Source: an uncultured Cohaesibacter sp.
Lineage (GTDB): Bacteria > Pseudomonadota > Alphaproteobacteria > Rhizobiales > Cohaesibacteraceae
Length of the DNA stretch: 64,000 bases
Direction of reading: 5' to 3'
Assembly (NCBI RefSeq): GCF_963676485.1
Contig: NZ_OY781114.1
Location: 2,613,501-2,677,500 of the forward strand
Shown here: one piece after another, positions 45,213-53,251 of the stretch
Numbering within the stretch: the stretch's first letter is position 1
Layout of the letters: every line of letters starts with the position of its first letter
The notes under the pieces: model-generated
Databases searched by the model: none
The model's input: only the letters and a program-made list of their open reading frames with translations
Told to the model about the DNA's origin: nothing
Position numbers and translations under genes: made by a program

Positions 45213-45451
45213 AAATGGTTAACGGCGGTAATTGTCGCGGGCTTCTCTGCTTAATGAATTGAAAAAGCGAGTTTGTTTCAAATTGGAGCATTTTGATTAA
45301 AAAATCTGAACGCTCGGGAAGAGGCCTTTTATTTCCTGGCAGAGCTTGAAATGCTATGCGCACCAGATTTGGTGGCTGGCATGAAAATGTCATCCAGATC
45401 TATCGGGAACAAAGCAAGAATCTGGGAGAGTCGCCGATTCGGCCATGATTC

Positions 45452-45466
45452 GTTCCAGACTCGTTC
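45452..45466. promoter_or_regulatory. second perfect GTTC-N7-GTTC element
   Basis: GTTC-CAGACTC-GTTC, a perfect match to the alphaproteobacterial LexA box, followed 7 bases later by TATTAA that could be a -10 element. It is about 280 bases before the helicase start. Confidence 0.4.
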
Positions 45467-45585
45467 CAATTATTAATTTGCTCTGCTGTGTAAATGGTTT
45501 TACCGATAGGGCTTCGTCAAGTCTGCTAAAGCGCGTACCCGTTGCGGATGGGTCGAATTGTTGTAATGATGTTGGTCGAACAGAT

Positions 45586-45611
45586 GGAACCGGGCGCTTT
45601 CTTGTTGCGTT
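45586..45611 (+). promoter_or_regulatory. possible EcfG general-stress promoter before the helicase
   Basis: GGAAC followed after 17 bases by CGTT matches the sigma-EcfG promoter of alphaproteobacteria (GGAAC-N16/17-CGTT). Transcription would start about 130 bases before the helicase ATG. Nine fixed bases, so a chance match is quite possible. Confidence 0.3.
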
Positions 45612-45746
45612 CGCGCAATTGGCTCACTATCTGACGTGAAATGGGTTGGCGATGCTTTGATTGATTGCCTGCCTTGCTGAGACAACGACAATGACTGAGC
45701 CGACATATATCGATGATTGGCTCAGAGATAGGCTATTGCCAAGCCC

Positions 45747-48700
45747 ATGAGCAAAAAACACGATAGCGATTCCCCCTTTGCTTCGCTGGCTGAATTCGGA
45801 CAATCCCTGAAAACCGAACTCGACAAAAAGGCCGAGGCCGAGAAGGCCCGCCGGGCAGCGGAAAAAAAGCGGGCATTGAAAGCAGATCCGGCAGGCGGGT
45901 TCTCCGGCGTCGAGGCCGAGCTTATGCGGCATGCCCGTTCGCAAGGTGCAGCGTTGGGCAAGGGCAAGAGCGCGGATCCTGATGCAGTTGATCTGCGCAA
46001 GATGGAAGAGAAAGCCAAGCTCAACAAGGCGAAGGCCTCTGCATCTGTGGTCTCTTCATCAGTTGATTCGGGGACGTCTCCTACCGTCAGAGCTACTGCT
46101 AAGCCCTTTGTGGCCGAGGAGGGGCACACTGTTAGTCCGGCAAAACCCAAAGTGTCGCCTGCGCCAGCTCCGCATGCCCGGAACAAGAAGAATCAGGCAG
46201 AGATGCTTGGTGTCAGGGCGCCAGGTTGGGCCGACGAATTTGGCGGCAAGGCCTCCAATGCGGCGGCTAAAGGGCGTGTGACCGCGGTTTTGGGGCCGAC
46301 CAACACCGGCAAGACCTTCATGGCGATTGAGCGCATGGTGGCCCATTCCTCCGGGATAATCGGGCTGCCCTTACGGCTTCTGGCTCGCGAAGTCTATGGC
46401 AAGCTGGTGGACAAGGTCGGCAAGGATCTTGTGGCTTTGCATACCGGCGAAGAGCGAATCGTTCCTGATGGCGCGCGCTATCATGTCTGCACGGTTGAGG
46501 CGATGCCTGCTGAGGCCGATGTTGCCTTTGTCGCAATTGACGAGGTGCAATTGGCGTCCGATTTCGAGCGGGGGCATGTATTTACCGATCGGCTTCTGCA
46601 TTTGCGTGGACGCGAGGAAACGCTTCTTCTTGGCGCTGAAACCATGAAACCGATGATCGAGATGCTTTTGCCTCATGCGACAATCATTTCCCGCCCGCGT
46701 CTCTCCCAGCTATCCTATATCGGCCAGAAAAAGCTCTCCCGACTGCCAAGGCGATCTGCGGTTGTCACCTTCTCGGTCAATGATGTTTATGCCATTGCCG
46801 AGCTTGTCCGGCGTCAGCGGGGCGGGGCGGCTGTTGTTATGGGCAGTCTCAGTCCACGCACACGAAACGCGCAGGTGGAGCTGTTCCAGAATGGTGACGT
46901 TGAACATTTGATTGCAACCGATGCGATTGGTATGGGGCTCAATCTGGATCTCGATCACATTGCTTTTGCGGCGGAGAAGAAATTTGACGGTTTTCAACAC
47001 CGCCGTCTGACGGCACCCGAACTGGCCCAGATCGCCGGTCGGGCCGGTCGCCACACCCGCGATGGTACTTTTGGCGTCACGGGCAGGGTCGCGCCGTTTG
47101 AGGATGATCTAGTCGAACAGCTGGAAATGCATGTCTTCCAGCCCATCAAGATGTTGCAGTGGCGCAACCGTCTGCTTGATTTTTCCAGCTATTCGGATCT
47201 GATTGCTTCGCTTGAAGTGGCACCCGGTCGTCCGGGGCTGACTCGGTCCCTGCCTGCCAGTGATGTGCAGGCTCTGGAGTTGTTATACAAGAATAGGGAC
47301 ATCCGGAAGCGGGTTCACGAGGCTGATCAGCTTAAATTACTGTGGGATGTGTGCCAAGTTCCCGATTATCGCAAAATTGCGCCTACCAATCATGCCGAAT
47401 TGATTGGTATGCTGTTCCAGCAGCTCGAGGAGCGGGGCACTTTGTCTCAGGAATGGCTTGCTGCACAAATTTCATATGCGGATAGAATTGATGGCGATAT
47501 TGACACACTCGCCAATAGAATTGCACATATCCGCACTTGGACCTTTGTTGCTAACAAAAAGGGGTGGCTAGATGATCCTGTTTTGTGGCAAGAGAAGACC
47601 AGAGCCGTGGAGGATCGTCTGTCCGACGCCCTGCACGAGCGACTTACCAAGCGCTTCCTGGATAGGCGCACTAGTGTATTGATGAAACGTCTGAGAGAAA
47701 AAGCAATGCTCGAAGCGGAAATTACTCCTGCCGGTGACGTGCTGGTAGAAGGCCAGCATGTTGGTCAATTGCACGGATTTCGCTTTGCGCCCGATGTGAG
47801 TGCCGAAGGCAACGATGCCAAAGCCATTCATGCCGCTGCGCAGAAGGTCCTGTCTGTTGAGTTTGAAAACAGATCGGAAAAAATAGCCGGAGCGGCCAAT
47901 GATCAGTTCTTGCTGTCTGGTGACGGCATGCTGCGTTGGCAGGGAGCCCCGATTGCCAGACTGGTGGCCGGCGACACGGTTTTGAAACCGCGTTTGGCCA
48001 TCCTGGCAGATGAAGGTTTAAGCGGTGTGGCACTCGAAAATGTCCAGTCCCGTATCAACCTCTGGCTGAATAACCACATCACCCTCTTGCTGCAGCCTCT
48101 GGTTGAGCTGTCCAGCACAGAGGAATTGGATGGGATCGCCAAAGGCTTGGCCTTCCAACTGGTTGAAAATCTAGGGATTCTGGACCGTAGATCGGTTGCG
48201 GAGGACGTTCGTTCTCTGGATCAGGATGCCCGTGCTTCCCTGCGCAAGTTCGGTGTTCGATTTGGTGCTTACCATATCTATATCCCGGCGCTGCTGAAGC
48301 CTGCACCCAGCACTCTGCTGGTGATGATGTGGGCTCTGCATAATGGCGGGATCGATCAGGAAGGCGTTGTCGAGGTTCCATCCTTGTCTGCGTCGGGTCG
48401 TACATCGATACCGGTCAACGAGGCGATTTCTCCCGCGCTCTACAAGACCGTCGGCTTTGGTGTCTATGGCAAGCGTGCGGTACGCATCGATATTCTCGAG
48501 CGTCTGGCAGACCTTATTCGTCCGCTGTTGAGCTGGCGTCCAACCGAGGAAACACCGGAACCACCTGAAGGGGTTATGGATCGTGGCTTTACCGTTACGG
48601 TCGCCATGACGTCACTTCTGGGGTGCGCCGGGGAAGATTTCTCTACCATCCTGAAGTCGTTGGGCTATCGGGTCGAGCGTCGTAAGATTGAGCCGAATCC

Positions 48701-49226
48701 GGCTGAAGCGGATGCTGCCAAAGATGATTCCAACGGGGATGAGGCAGCTGAAAAGACGGCCGACATTGCGCCTGTTGAGGCCGAAGCACCCGCTGAAGCC
48801 GCTGCAGAGGCGAGTTCTCCACAGGATAGTATGCCTGCATCTGAGAGCGCTGCTGAAGCTGAAACTGCACCTTCAGACGCTACGGCAGAGGCCGCTGAGG
48901 AAGAAGAGCAGTGGCTTGAGATCTGGCGTCCGGGCGGTCGCGGTGATCGGCGTCCGAATCGGTCCGGTCAGCGTCAAAAGTCTGGCGCACGCGCCGGTGG
49001 GCGAGACGGGCAGAAGGATGGACAGAAGGATTTCCGCAAGGGTGGAAAGCGCTCAGGTCCTCGTTCCGAAGGCGGCTTCAAGGGCGGCAATCGCTCTGGT
49101 GGCGGTGAAAAGGGGCGTGGCAAGCCGCGCGATCAGTCCTCTCGCAAACCAGAGAAGGTTGCTGATCCTGATTCCCCATTTGCAGCATTGGCTGCCTTGA
49201 AGGCCAATCTGGACAATAAAAAGTAA
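45747..49226 (+). CDS. SUV3-like DExH RNA helicase with basic C-terminal tail
   Basis: A 1,159-residue superfamily-2 helicase of the mitochondrial-SUV3-like type found in alphaproteobacteria. Walker A is GPTNTGKT (183-190), motif II is DEVQ (265-268), motif III-like MGSLSPRTRN follows, and motif VI is QIAGRAGRHTRDG. A long middle region (about 500-950) lacks recognised motifs. The C-terminus is Ala/Glu-rich and then Arg/Gly/Lys-rich, likely RNA-binding. The sequence SPFASLAEF near the N-terminus recurs as SPFAALAAL near the C-terminus. It probably unwinds structured RNA in turnover or ribosome maturation. ATG at 45747 has only a weak ribosome binding site. Confidence 0.88.
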   Translation: MSKKHDSDSPFASLAEFGQSLKTELDKKAEAEKARRAAEKKRALKADPAGGFSGVEAELMRHARSQGAALGKGKSADPDAVDLRKMEEKAKLNKAKASASVVSSSVDSGTSPTVRATAKPFVAEEGHTVSPAKPKVSPAPAPHARNKKNQAEMLGVRAPGWADEFGGKASNAAAKGRVTAVLGPTNTGKTFMAIERMVAHSSGIIGLPLRLLAREVYGKLVDKVGKDLVALHTGEERIVPDGARYHVCTVEAMPAEADVAFVAIDEVQLASDFERGHVFTDRLLHLRGREETLLLGAETMKPMIEMLLPHATIISRPRLSQLSYIGQKKLSRLPRRSAVVTFSVNDVYAIAELVRRQRGGAAVVMGSLSPRTRNAQVELFQNGDVEHLIATDAIGMGLNLDLDHIAFAAEKKFDGFQHRRLTAPELAQIAGRAGRHTRDGTFGVTGRVAPFEDDLVEQLEMHVFQPIKMLQWRNRLLDFSSYSDLIASLEVAPGRPGLTRSLPASDVQALELLYKNRDIRKRVHEADQLKLLWDVCQVPDYRKIAPTNHAELIGMLFQQLEERGTLSQEWLAAQISYADRIDGDIDTLANRIAHIRTWTFVANKKGWLDDPVLWQEKTRAVEDRLSDALHERLTKRFLDRRTSVLMKRLREKAMLEAEITPAGDVLVEGQHVGQLHGFRFAPDVSAEGNDAKAIHAAAQKVLSVEFENRSEKIAGAANDQFLLSGDGMLRWQGAPIARLVAGDTVLKPRLAILADEGLSGVALENVQSRINLWLNNHITLLLQPLVELSSTEELDGIAKGLAFQLVENLGILDRRSVAEDVRSLDQDARASLRKFGVRFGAYHIYIPALLKPAPSTLLVMMWALHNGGIDQEGVVEVPSLSASGRTSIPVNEAISPALYKTVGFGVYGKRAVRIDILERLADLIRPLLSWRPTEETPEPPEGVMDRGFTVTVAMTSLLGCAGEDFSTILKSLGYRVERRKIEPNPAEADAAKDDSNGDEAAEKTADIAPVEAEAPAEAAAEASSPQDSMPASESAAEAETAPSDATAEAAEEEEQWLEIWRPGGRGDRRPNRSGQRQKSGARAGGRDGQKDGQKDFRKGGKRSGPRSEGGFKGGNRSGGGEKGRGKPRDQSSRKPEKVADPDSPFAALAALKANLDNKK

Positions 49227-49262
49227 GTCTGTTCCCGGGAACAGGCTCGATATCAATTAATC

Positions 49263-49311
49263 GGCATGCCGCAAGGTCGCATTACAAGGCGGCTTTCCGG
49301 CGTGCCTTTTT
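49263..49311 (+). terminator. possible terminator or attenuator between helicase and S4 genes
   Basis: GGCATGCCG (49263-49271) can pair with CGGCGTGCC (49298-49306, one G-T wobble) and is followed by five T residues, ending 13 bases before the S4-protein ATG. A separate perfect palindrome CTGTTCCCGGGAACAG lies at 49229-49244 just after the helicase stop. Confidence 0.5.
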
Positions 49312-49323
49312 ATTGGGTGAGTG

Positions 49324-49713
49324 ATGAGCGAAGAAAGTGCCAAACTGCGCATAGACAAGTGGCTCTGGTTTGCCCGGGTCGCCAAGACGAGAAGCCTGGC
49401 CGCCAAACTTGTAACCGCAGGCAATGTTCGCGTGAACAAGGACAAGGTTTCCGCTGCTAGTCGGCAGATCAAGCCTGGTGATGTGCTGACGATTGCCAAG
49501 GCTGGTCATATACGCATCCTTGAAGTCGTAGCGCTCGGCACGCGCAGAGGCCCTGCACCCGAGGCCCAGCTTCTCTATCATGATCATTCACCTGCTCCTG
49601 AGAAGAAACAGGACGAATCGGATGTCGGCATTGCCCATGAGGCCCATACGGGGCGCCCGACCAAAAGAGATCGCCGCCAGTTGATGCGACTCAAGCAGGG
49701 GTCTTTTGACTAG
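49324..49713 (+). CDS. S4-domain RNA-binding protein (Hsp15/HslR-like)
   Basis: A 129-residue small RNA-binding protein. The S4 domain is clear: LRIDKWLWFARVAKTRSLAAKLV and GNVRVNKDKVSAASRQIKPGDVL, the classic Hsp15 layout. Hsp15 rescues stalled 50S subunits bearing nascent peptidyl-tRNA. The C-terminal tail is charged. ATG at 49324 is chosen; a GTG three bases earlier is equivalent. It follows the SUV3-like helicase, a conserved pairing in Hyphomicrobiales that suggests shared work on ribosomal RNA. Confidence 0.88.
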   Translation: MSEESAKLRIDKWLWFARVAKTRSLAAKLVTAGNVRVNKDKVSAASRQIKPGDVLTIAKAGHIRILEVVALGTRRGPAPEAQLLYHDHSPAPEKKQDESDVGIAHEAHTGRPTKRDRRQLMRLKQGSFD

Positions 49714-50143
49714 CGACAAAGGAAACTGGGAAGCCGGTCGACCTCTTCAGTTTCTTGATTCCGGTTGGAATTTGAAGTTTGCCCTAAATGTGGACTTGTG
49801 AATGCATCTTTCATTTGTAAAAGTGGGGCGCGGTTTGAGGCTTTTGGTTCGCTGAACGGTCTTCAAACGGATTGGCTCTGTGGCTTCAGGTATCGGGCCT
49901 GAGAGAGTTCAGTGCTGAAGCCAAAGAGATTTGATATTGCTTGAACGCCGGGCGCAAAAGCGATAGCTAGAAGATAACTCGAATGGGAGTGGTCTTTATA
50001 CAGTCACATTGAGTTTGCCGCTCCGGCTTCCAGATCGATGACAGATTTGATCGGCAAGGAGCGGGACGTGACCGTGTGTTGCTCCCGTAATAGACCAATT
50101 TTGCGAATGCAGAGACCAAGCTGCATCGTATGCGGAGTTTGTG
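49714..50143. other. intergenic region before fdxA
   Basis: A gap of 430 bases between the S4 protein gene and fdxA. No gene, repeat or RNA signature was recognised. The fdxA ribosome binding site GGAG is at its right end. Confidence 0.4.
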
Positions 50144-50479
50144 ATGACTTACGTCGTGACCGATAATTGCGTCAAATGCAAATACACCGATTGTGTGGAA
50201 GTTTGCCCGGTTGACTGTTTTTACGAGGGCGAGAACTTTCTGGTAATCAATCCGGATGAATGCATCGACTGTGGTGTGTGTGAGCCGGAATGTCCGGCTG
50301 AAGCGATCAAGCCGGATACTGAGCCCGGGCTTGAAGAGTGGCTTAAGATCAATGCGAAATACAGCGAATCCTGGCCCAATATTACGGTTCAGAAAGAGCC
50401 CATGGCAGAGGCCAAAAAGTGGGATGGCGTAGAAAACAAACTGCAATATCTCTCAGCCAACCCCGGAGAAGGGGATTGA
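50144..50479 (+). CDS. fdxA: 7Fe ferredoxin FdxA
   Basis: A 111-residue seven-iron ferredoxin carrying [3Fe-4S] and [4Fe-4S] clusters. The N-terminal [21 protein letters not shown] and [18 protein letters not shown] provide the cysteines; the C-terminal half with [18 protein letters not shown] is typical of the alphaproteobacterial FdxA. It is a cytoplasmic electron carrier. ATG 50144 has GGAG eight bases upstream; a GTG three bases earlier is alternative. It lies upstream of carD as in related genomes, separated by an FNR-box-containing gap. Confidence 0.94.
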   Translation: MTYVVTDNCVKCKYTDCVEVCPVDCFYEGENFLVINPDECIDCGVCEPECPAEAIKPDTEPGLEEWLKINAKYSESWPNITVQKEPMAEAKKWDGVENKLQYLSANPGEGD

Positions 50480-50644
50480 GAATGGGAGTTATGCAATTTT
50501 AGTATAACCGAGCCGGGCGCCTGTCATTGAGCGACCGGCTTTTTGTTTGCTCAAAAAAACACAGCCCACTCTATCCGAAATGGCAGAAATCTGCGTCTTC
50601 ATGCATGGTCTGGATGGATTTGAAGGCAAGGGAGCGAATAGAGT

Positions 50645-50670
50645 CAAACTTTGATCACAATCAAAGTTTG
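50645..50670. promoter_or_regulatory. perfect FNR/FixK palindrome
   Basis: The core TTGAT-CACA-ATCAA (50651-50664) is an exact FNR/FixK consensus. The symmetry extends further: eleven-base arms (CAAACTTTGAT and ATCAAAGTTTG) flank the four-base centre CACA. Its centre lies about 41 bases before a plausible transcription start near 50699, with TGATAT at 50688-50693 as a -10 element, the geometry of a class II activated promoter. Confidence 0.8.
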
Positions 50671-50698
50671 GAAAATATACAAAAATGTGATATTCTCC

Positions 50699-50752
50699 CT
50701 TAATCAGCTGATACAGGAAGGTTCACAGAGCTCCTACTTCAGGAGTTTTTTT
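50699..50752 (+). ncRNA. candidate FNR-controlled short RNA (or leader)
   Basis: From the start predicted by the FNR box to about 50752 there is a short transcript ending in a hairpin CTCCT-ACTTC-AGGAG (50731-50745) followed by seven T residues, terminator-like. It also contains the palindrome ATCAGCTGAT near its 5' end and pyrimidine-rich CTCC words that could pair with Shine-Dalgarno sequences. The same AGGAG could instead be a ribosome binding site for the small frame at 50753. Confidence 0.45.
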
Positions 50753-50833
50753 ATGCGTATTTCGAGCAAGATGCAATGTGAAAGTGCGCAATCCACATGC
50801 GTGTGCCTATCTGATTTTGACGCGAAATTGTAG
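50753..50833 (+). CDS. candidate 26-residue Cys-containing peptide
   Basis: An ATG at 50753 lies seven bases after AGGAG, ideal spacing. The product begins MRISSKMQCESAQ and has three cysteines (one in MQCES, two in TCVC). The ribosome binding site is within the CTCCT/AGGAG hairpin, so translation would be blocked unless the hairpin opened. Transcription would come from the FNR-box promoter. If real it may be a leader peptide or an anaerobically induced small protein; it could also be chance. Confidence 0.3.
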   Translation: MRISSKMQCESAQSTCVCLSDFDAKL

Positions 50834-50985
50834 ATCCGGAACGGGCCTTCTGAATGTAGGCGGGCTGCAGACCGGTTTTACCTTGAGAGAATGCCGACAA
50901 AGAGGGAGTTCCCTCTTTTGTTTTTGGAAGATCAGGCGGGCGATGTGTCCGCTTGGAAATTATGTGACGCGGGAGTTTCAAGCGT

Positions 50986-51540
50986 ATGGCAATCAAAAAA
51001 GCCACCCAACGTCAGGGCTTTAAAATCAACGAATTTATTGTCTATCCGGCTCATGGTGTGGGTCAAATTGTCAATATCGAGGAACAGGAAGTTGCTGGCC
51101 TCGCTCTTGAATTGTTCGTTATCAATTTTGAGCAGGACAAAATGACCTTGCGTGTTCCAACGGGCAAAATTGCTTCGGTTGGTATGCGTAAACTCTCGGA
51201 TGAAGAGGCTGTTGAAAAGGCATTGACGACGGTTACAGGGCGCGCTCGTATCAAGCGCACCATGTGGAGTCGCCGCGCACAGGAATATGAAGCAAAGATC
51301 AACTCCGGCGACCTGCATTCGATTGCAGAGGTTGTCCGCGATCTTTATCGCTCCGATACTCAGCCAGAGCAGTCATATTCCGAACGTCAGCTTTATGAAG
51401 CTGCTATTGATCGGATGGCACGTGAAGTGGCTGCTATTCGCAAGCTGTCCACCACGGAAGCTGTACATCTGATTGAGAAAAACCTCTCCAAAAGCCCCCG
51501 TCGTGGTGCTGGCAAAAGCGAAGAGGAAGTTGCAGCCTAA
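50986..51540 (+). CDS. carD: CarD-family transcriptional regulator
   Basis: A 184-residue CarD/TRCF-domain protein that binds RNA polymerase beta and stabilises promoter open complexes. The N-terminal Tudor-like RNAP-interaction domain starts INEFIVYPAHGVGQIVNIEEQE; the helical DNA-binding part includes RARIKRTMWSRRAQEYEAKI and VVRDLYRSD. ATG at 50986 behind GGGAG. It follows fdxA in the same orientation but has its own promoter region, and ends with a strong terminator. Confidence 0.95.
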   Translation: MAIKKATQRQGFKINEFIVYPAHGVGQIVNIEEQEVAGLALELFVINFEQDKMTLRVPTGKIASVGMRKLSDEEAVEKALTTVTGRARIKRTMWSRRAQEYEAKINSGDLHSIAEVVRDLYRSDTQPEQSYSERQLYEAAIDRMAREVAAIRKLSTTEAVHLIEKNLSKSPRRGAGKSEEEVAA

Positions 51541-51586
51541 GGATGCCGCTTCAGGCATTGTTTGCTGTAATGGCAGTTGTTGTTTG

Positions 51587-51618
51587 AAAAATCCCGGAAG
51601 CTTGCTTCCGGGATTTTC
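51587..51618 (+). terminator. terminator of carD
   Basis: Long inverted repeat AAAATCCCGGAAG and CTTCCGGGATTTT (about 51588-51600 and 51605-51617) with a four-base loop, ending in a T-rich tract, 47 bases after the carD stop. Confidence 0.92.
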
Positions 51619-51659
51619 TTTTGTCTGCCATTGGCTCAATTATTCTGTGCTCTACCGCA

Positions 51660-53135
51660 TTATCTCATGGGCGTGACGAGTTTTACCTTCTGTCCCCGTT
51701 TGAGATGCGAGCCTGTCTTGATGTCATTGAGAATGCGGAACAGCGTTTCTCTGTCATCCGCGCCAGCCATCCGGGCAGCCATTTTCTGAACCGTGTCGCC
51801 ATAGCCCGCCGTAACCACCGTAATTTGCAATGGTTTGAAGGCGGAGGCCTGAGCTTGGGTCAGCGTCTGGAAGCTGTTGACGGTTTCCGCAATCGCACTT
51901 TCAAAGGCTGTGTTGGGTTTGGTGGTTGCAAAAACAAAGCGATAGGTGGCGGACTTGACCCGAATAAGGGCGATACGGAATGTCCAGCCCTTTGCTTCGG
52001 CTGCCGCCAGGACTGCCGGATGGCCATTGATCACCTGTTCGCGAATTGAGCCTGTTATCAGGCCGCTTACCCAGCCGGATGTGAGATAGGTGGTCAAGGG
52101 AACATCCGGGCTCACATTTACTCCGTCGAACCGCATGGCCGATCCATCTGGCGCGACGGCCAAGACGGCTTTGGAGGTATTTTCCAGTCGATAGCCTTCA
52201 GGTGGGCTGAAGCGGATGCGCAGGGCCGGATGGATATATGAATGGCCACGCACAAAACCCTCATCAGGCGCATCGCCAAACAGAATGCCATCGATTGCGT
52301 TCAGATAGGCATCCCTTTCCCGTGTGCCGATTTCCGGCCCGCCATAGCGGCGCGCTGCAAAGATGGCCGCCTTTATGCGTTCAGGGGTGGCCGGATGGCT
52401 GGAAAGGAAGCTGGCTTTGTTGCTTTGCTCGGAGCGACCTGTCAGATAGGCGGCATAGTCGCCCATCGTTTCCAGAAAGCGGCTCGCGGCGAAGGGGTCC
52501 AAGCCTGAAAGATAGGTGGTTTCTATGCCGATTTTGTCTGCTTCAAGCTCTTGCACCTGACTGAAACTGGCGAGCGTGACCAGATGGCGTGCCTTGATGG
52601 TGGCGCCTTTGGTGCGCTGGCTGACCATCTTGTCCATGACCTTGGATACAAGTTCGGAATTCTGTCGGGCCGCAGCTCTGGCGATGGCATGCCGGGATGT
52701 GACATGAGCCATTTCGTGAGCCAATACGGCGGCAAGTTCTGCCTTGTCATTGGCAAGAGCGATGAGGCCGCGTGTGACATAGAGATAGCCACCCGGCAAG
52801 GCGAAGGCATTCACGGTCGGAGAATTCAGGATGGTAACGCGATAGGGGCGGCTTGGCTCGCTTGAGGAGCCCACAAGGCGCCCGACAAGCTTGGAGACCA
52901 TCTGCTCGAGCTTGCGGTTTTTATAAGCGCCGCCATAGGCCTTGACGATTTTGGGATGCTCTTTGGCGCCGATGGCGCGCTCCACACTATCATTGGGAGA
53001 GAGCCCGGCAGGAGCAATGCCTGAAATGGTCGGTTCTTCTGATCCGGTCATCAGGCTTTTGCAGCCAGCAAGAAGCATGAGCGAGAGGCAAAGGGCTCCT
53101 GCCATCTTCATCTTGTCGAGGCGTTTCTTGCTCAC
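51660..53135 (-). CDS. M48-family metalloprotease lipoprotein
   Basis: A 491-residue periplasmic peptidase. The signal ends at lipobox LLAGC. The zinc motif is AHEMAH (H-E-x-x-H), with the downstream Glu in QELEADKIGIE. After the protease domain a region with GIREQVINGHPAV-like folds leads to a C-terminal LysM-like tail (VTAGYGDTVQKMAARM, LKRGQKVKLVTP). It is related to BepA/YfgC-type envelope quality-control proteases. GTG start at 53135 overlaps the stop of a small upstream frame (GTGA). Probably co-transcribed with the SNase-like gene. Confidence 0.88.
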   Translation of the reverse strand: MSKKRLDKMKMAGALCLSLMLLAGCKSLMTGSEEPTISGIAPAGLSPNDSVERAIGAKEHPKIVKAYGGAYKNRKLEQMVSKLVGRLVGSSSEPSRPYRVTILNSPTVNAFALPGGYLYVTRGLIALANDKAELAAVLAHEMAHVTSRHAIARAAARQNSELVSKVMDKMVSQRTKGATIKARHLVTLASFSQVQELEADKIGIETTYLSGLDPFAASRFLETMGDYAAYLTGRSEQSNKASFLSSHPATPERIKAAIFAARRYGGPEIGTRERDAYLNAIDGILFGDAPDEGFVRGHSYIHPALRIRFSPPEGYRLENTSKAVLAVAPDGSAMRFDGVNVSPDVPLTTYLTSGWVSGLITGSIREQVINGHPAVLAAAEAKGWTFRIALIRVKSATYRFVFATTKPNTAFESAIAETVNSFQTLTQAQASAFKPLQITVVTAGYGDTVQKMAARMAGADDRETLFRILNDIKTGSHLKRGQKVKLVTPMR

Positions 53136-53251
53136 TTCATTGTTCCCATACTCGCTTGCTGGCCTGTCGGCTTTTTCGCAAAGCGGATAATGCTGCCATT
53201 CTTCTGGAGGGTGATCGCTGATTGACTATCGAGCGTTGCTGCGATTTTCAT
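53132..53251 (-). CDS. candidate 39-residue protein coupled to the M48 protease
   Basis: A small frame from ATG 53251 to a TGA that overlaps the protease GTG by four bases, a common translational-coupling arrangement. It begins MKIAATLDSQSAITLQK and ends near GQQASMGTMK; no motif is recognised. It overlaps the 3' end of the SNase-like gene by 26 bases. A moderate ribosome binding site (ACAGG) precedes it. It may simply deliver ribosomes to the protease gene. Confidence 0.35.
   Translation of the reverse strand: MKIAATLDSQSAITLQKNGSIIRFAKKPTGQQASMGTMK

Larger units (their letters stand above)
44937..45746. other. 810-base gene-free region before the helicase
   Basis: No convincing gene on either strand; open frames of 60-100 codons have no recognisable motifs. 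It contains a cluster of GTTC-N7-GTTC-type elements (45153-45212 and 45452-45466) and an EcfG-like promoter match (45586-45611). A short non-annotated RNA is possible but no terminator was seen inside the region. Confidence 0.5.

Noticed and set aside
44886-45639. Several 60-100 codon frames in the gap before the helicase
   Set aside because: No motif, no good ribosome binding sites and no natural composition.
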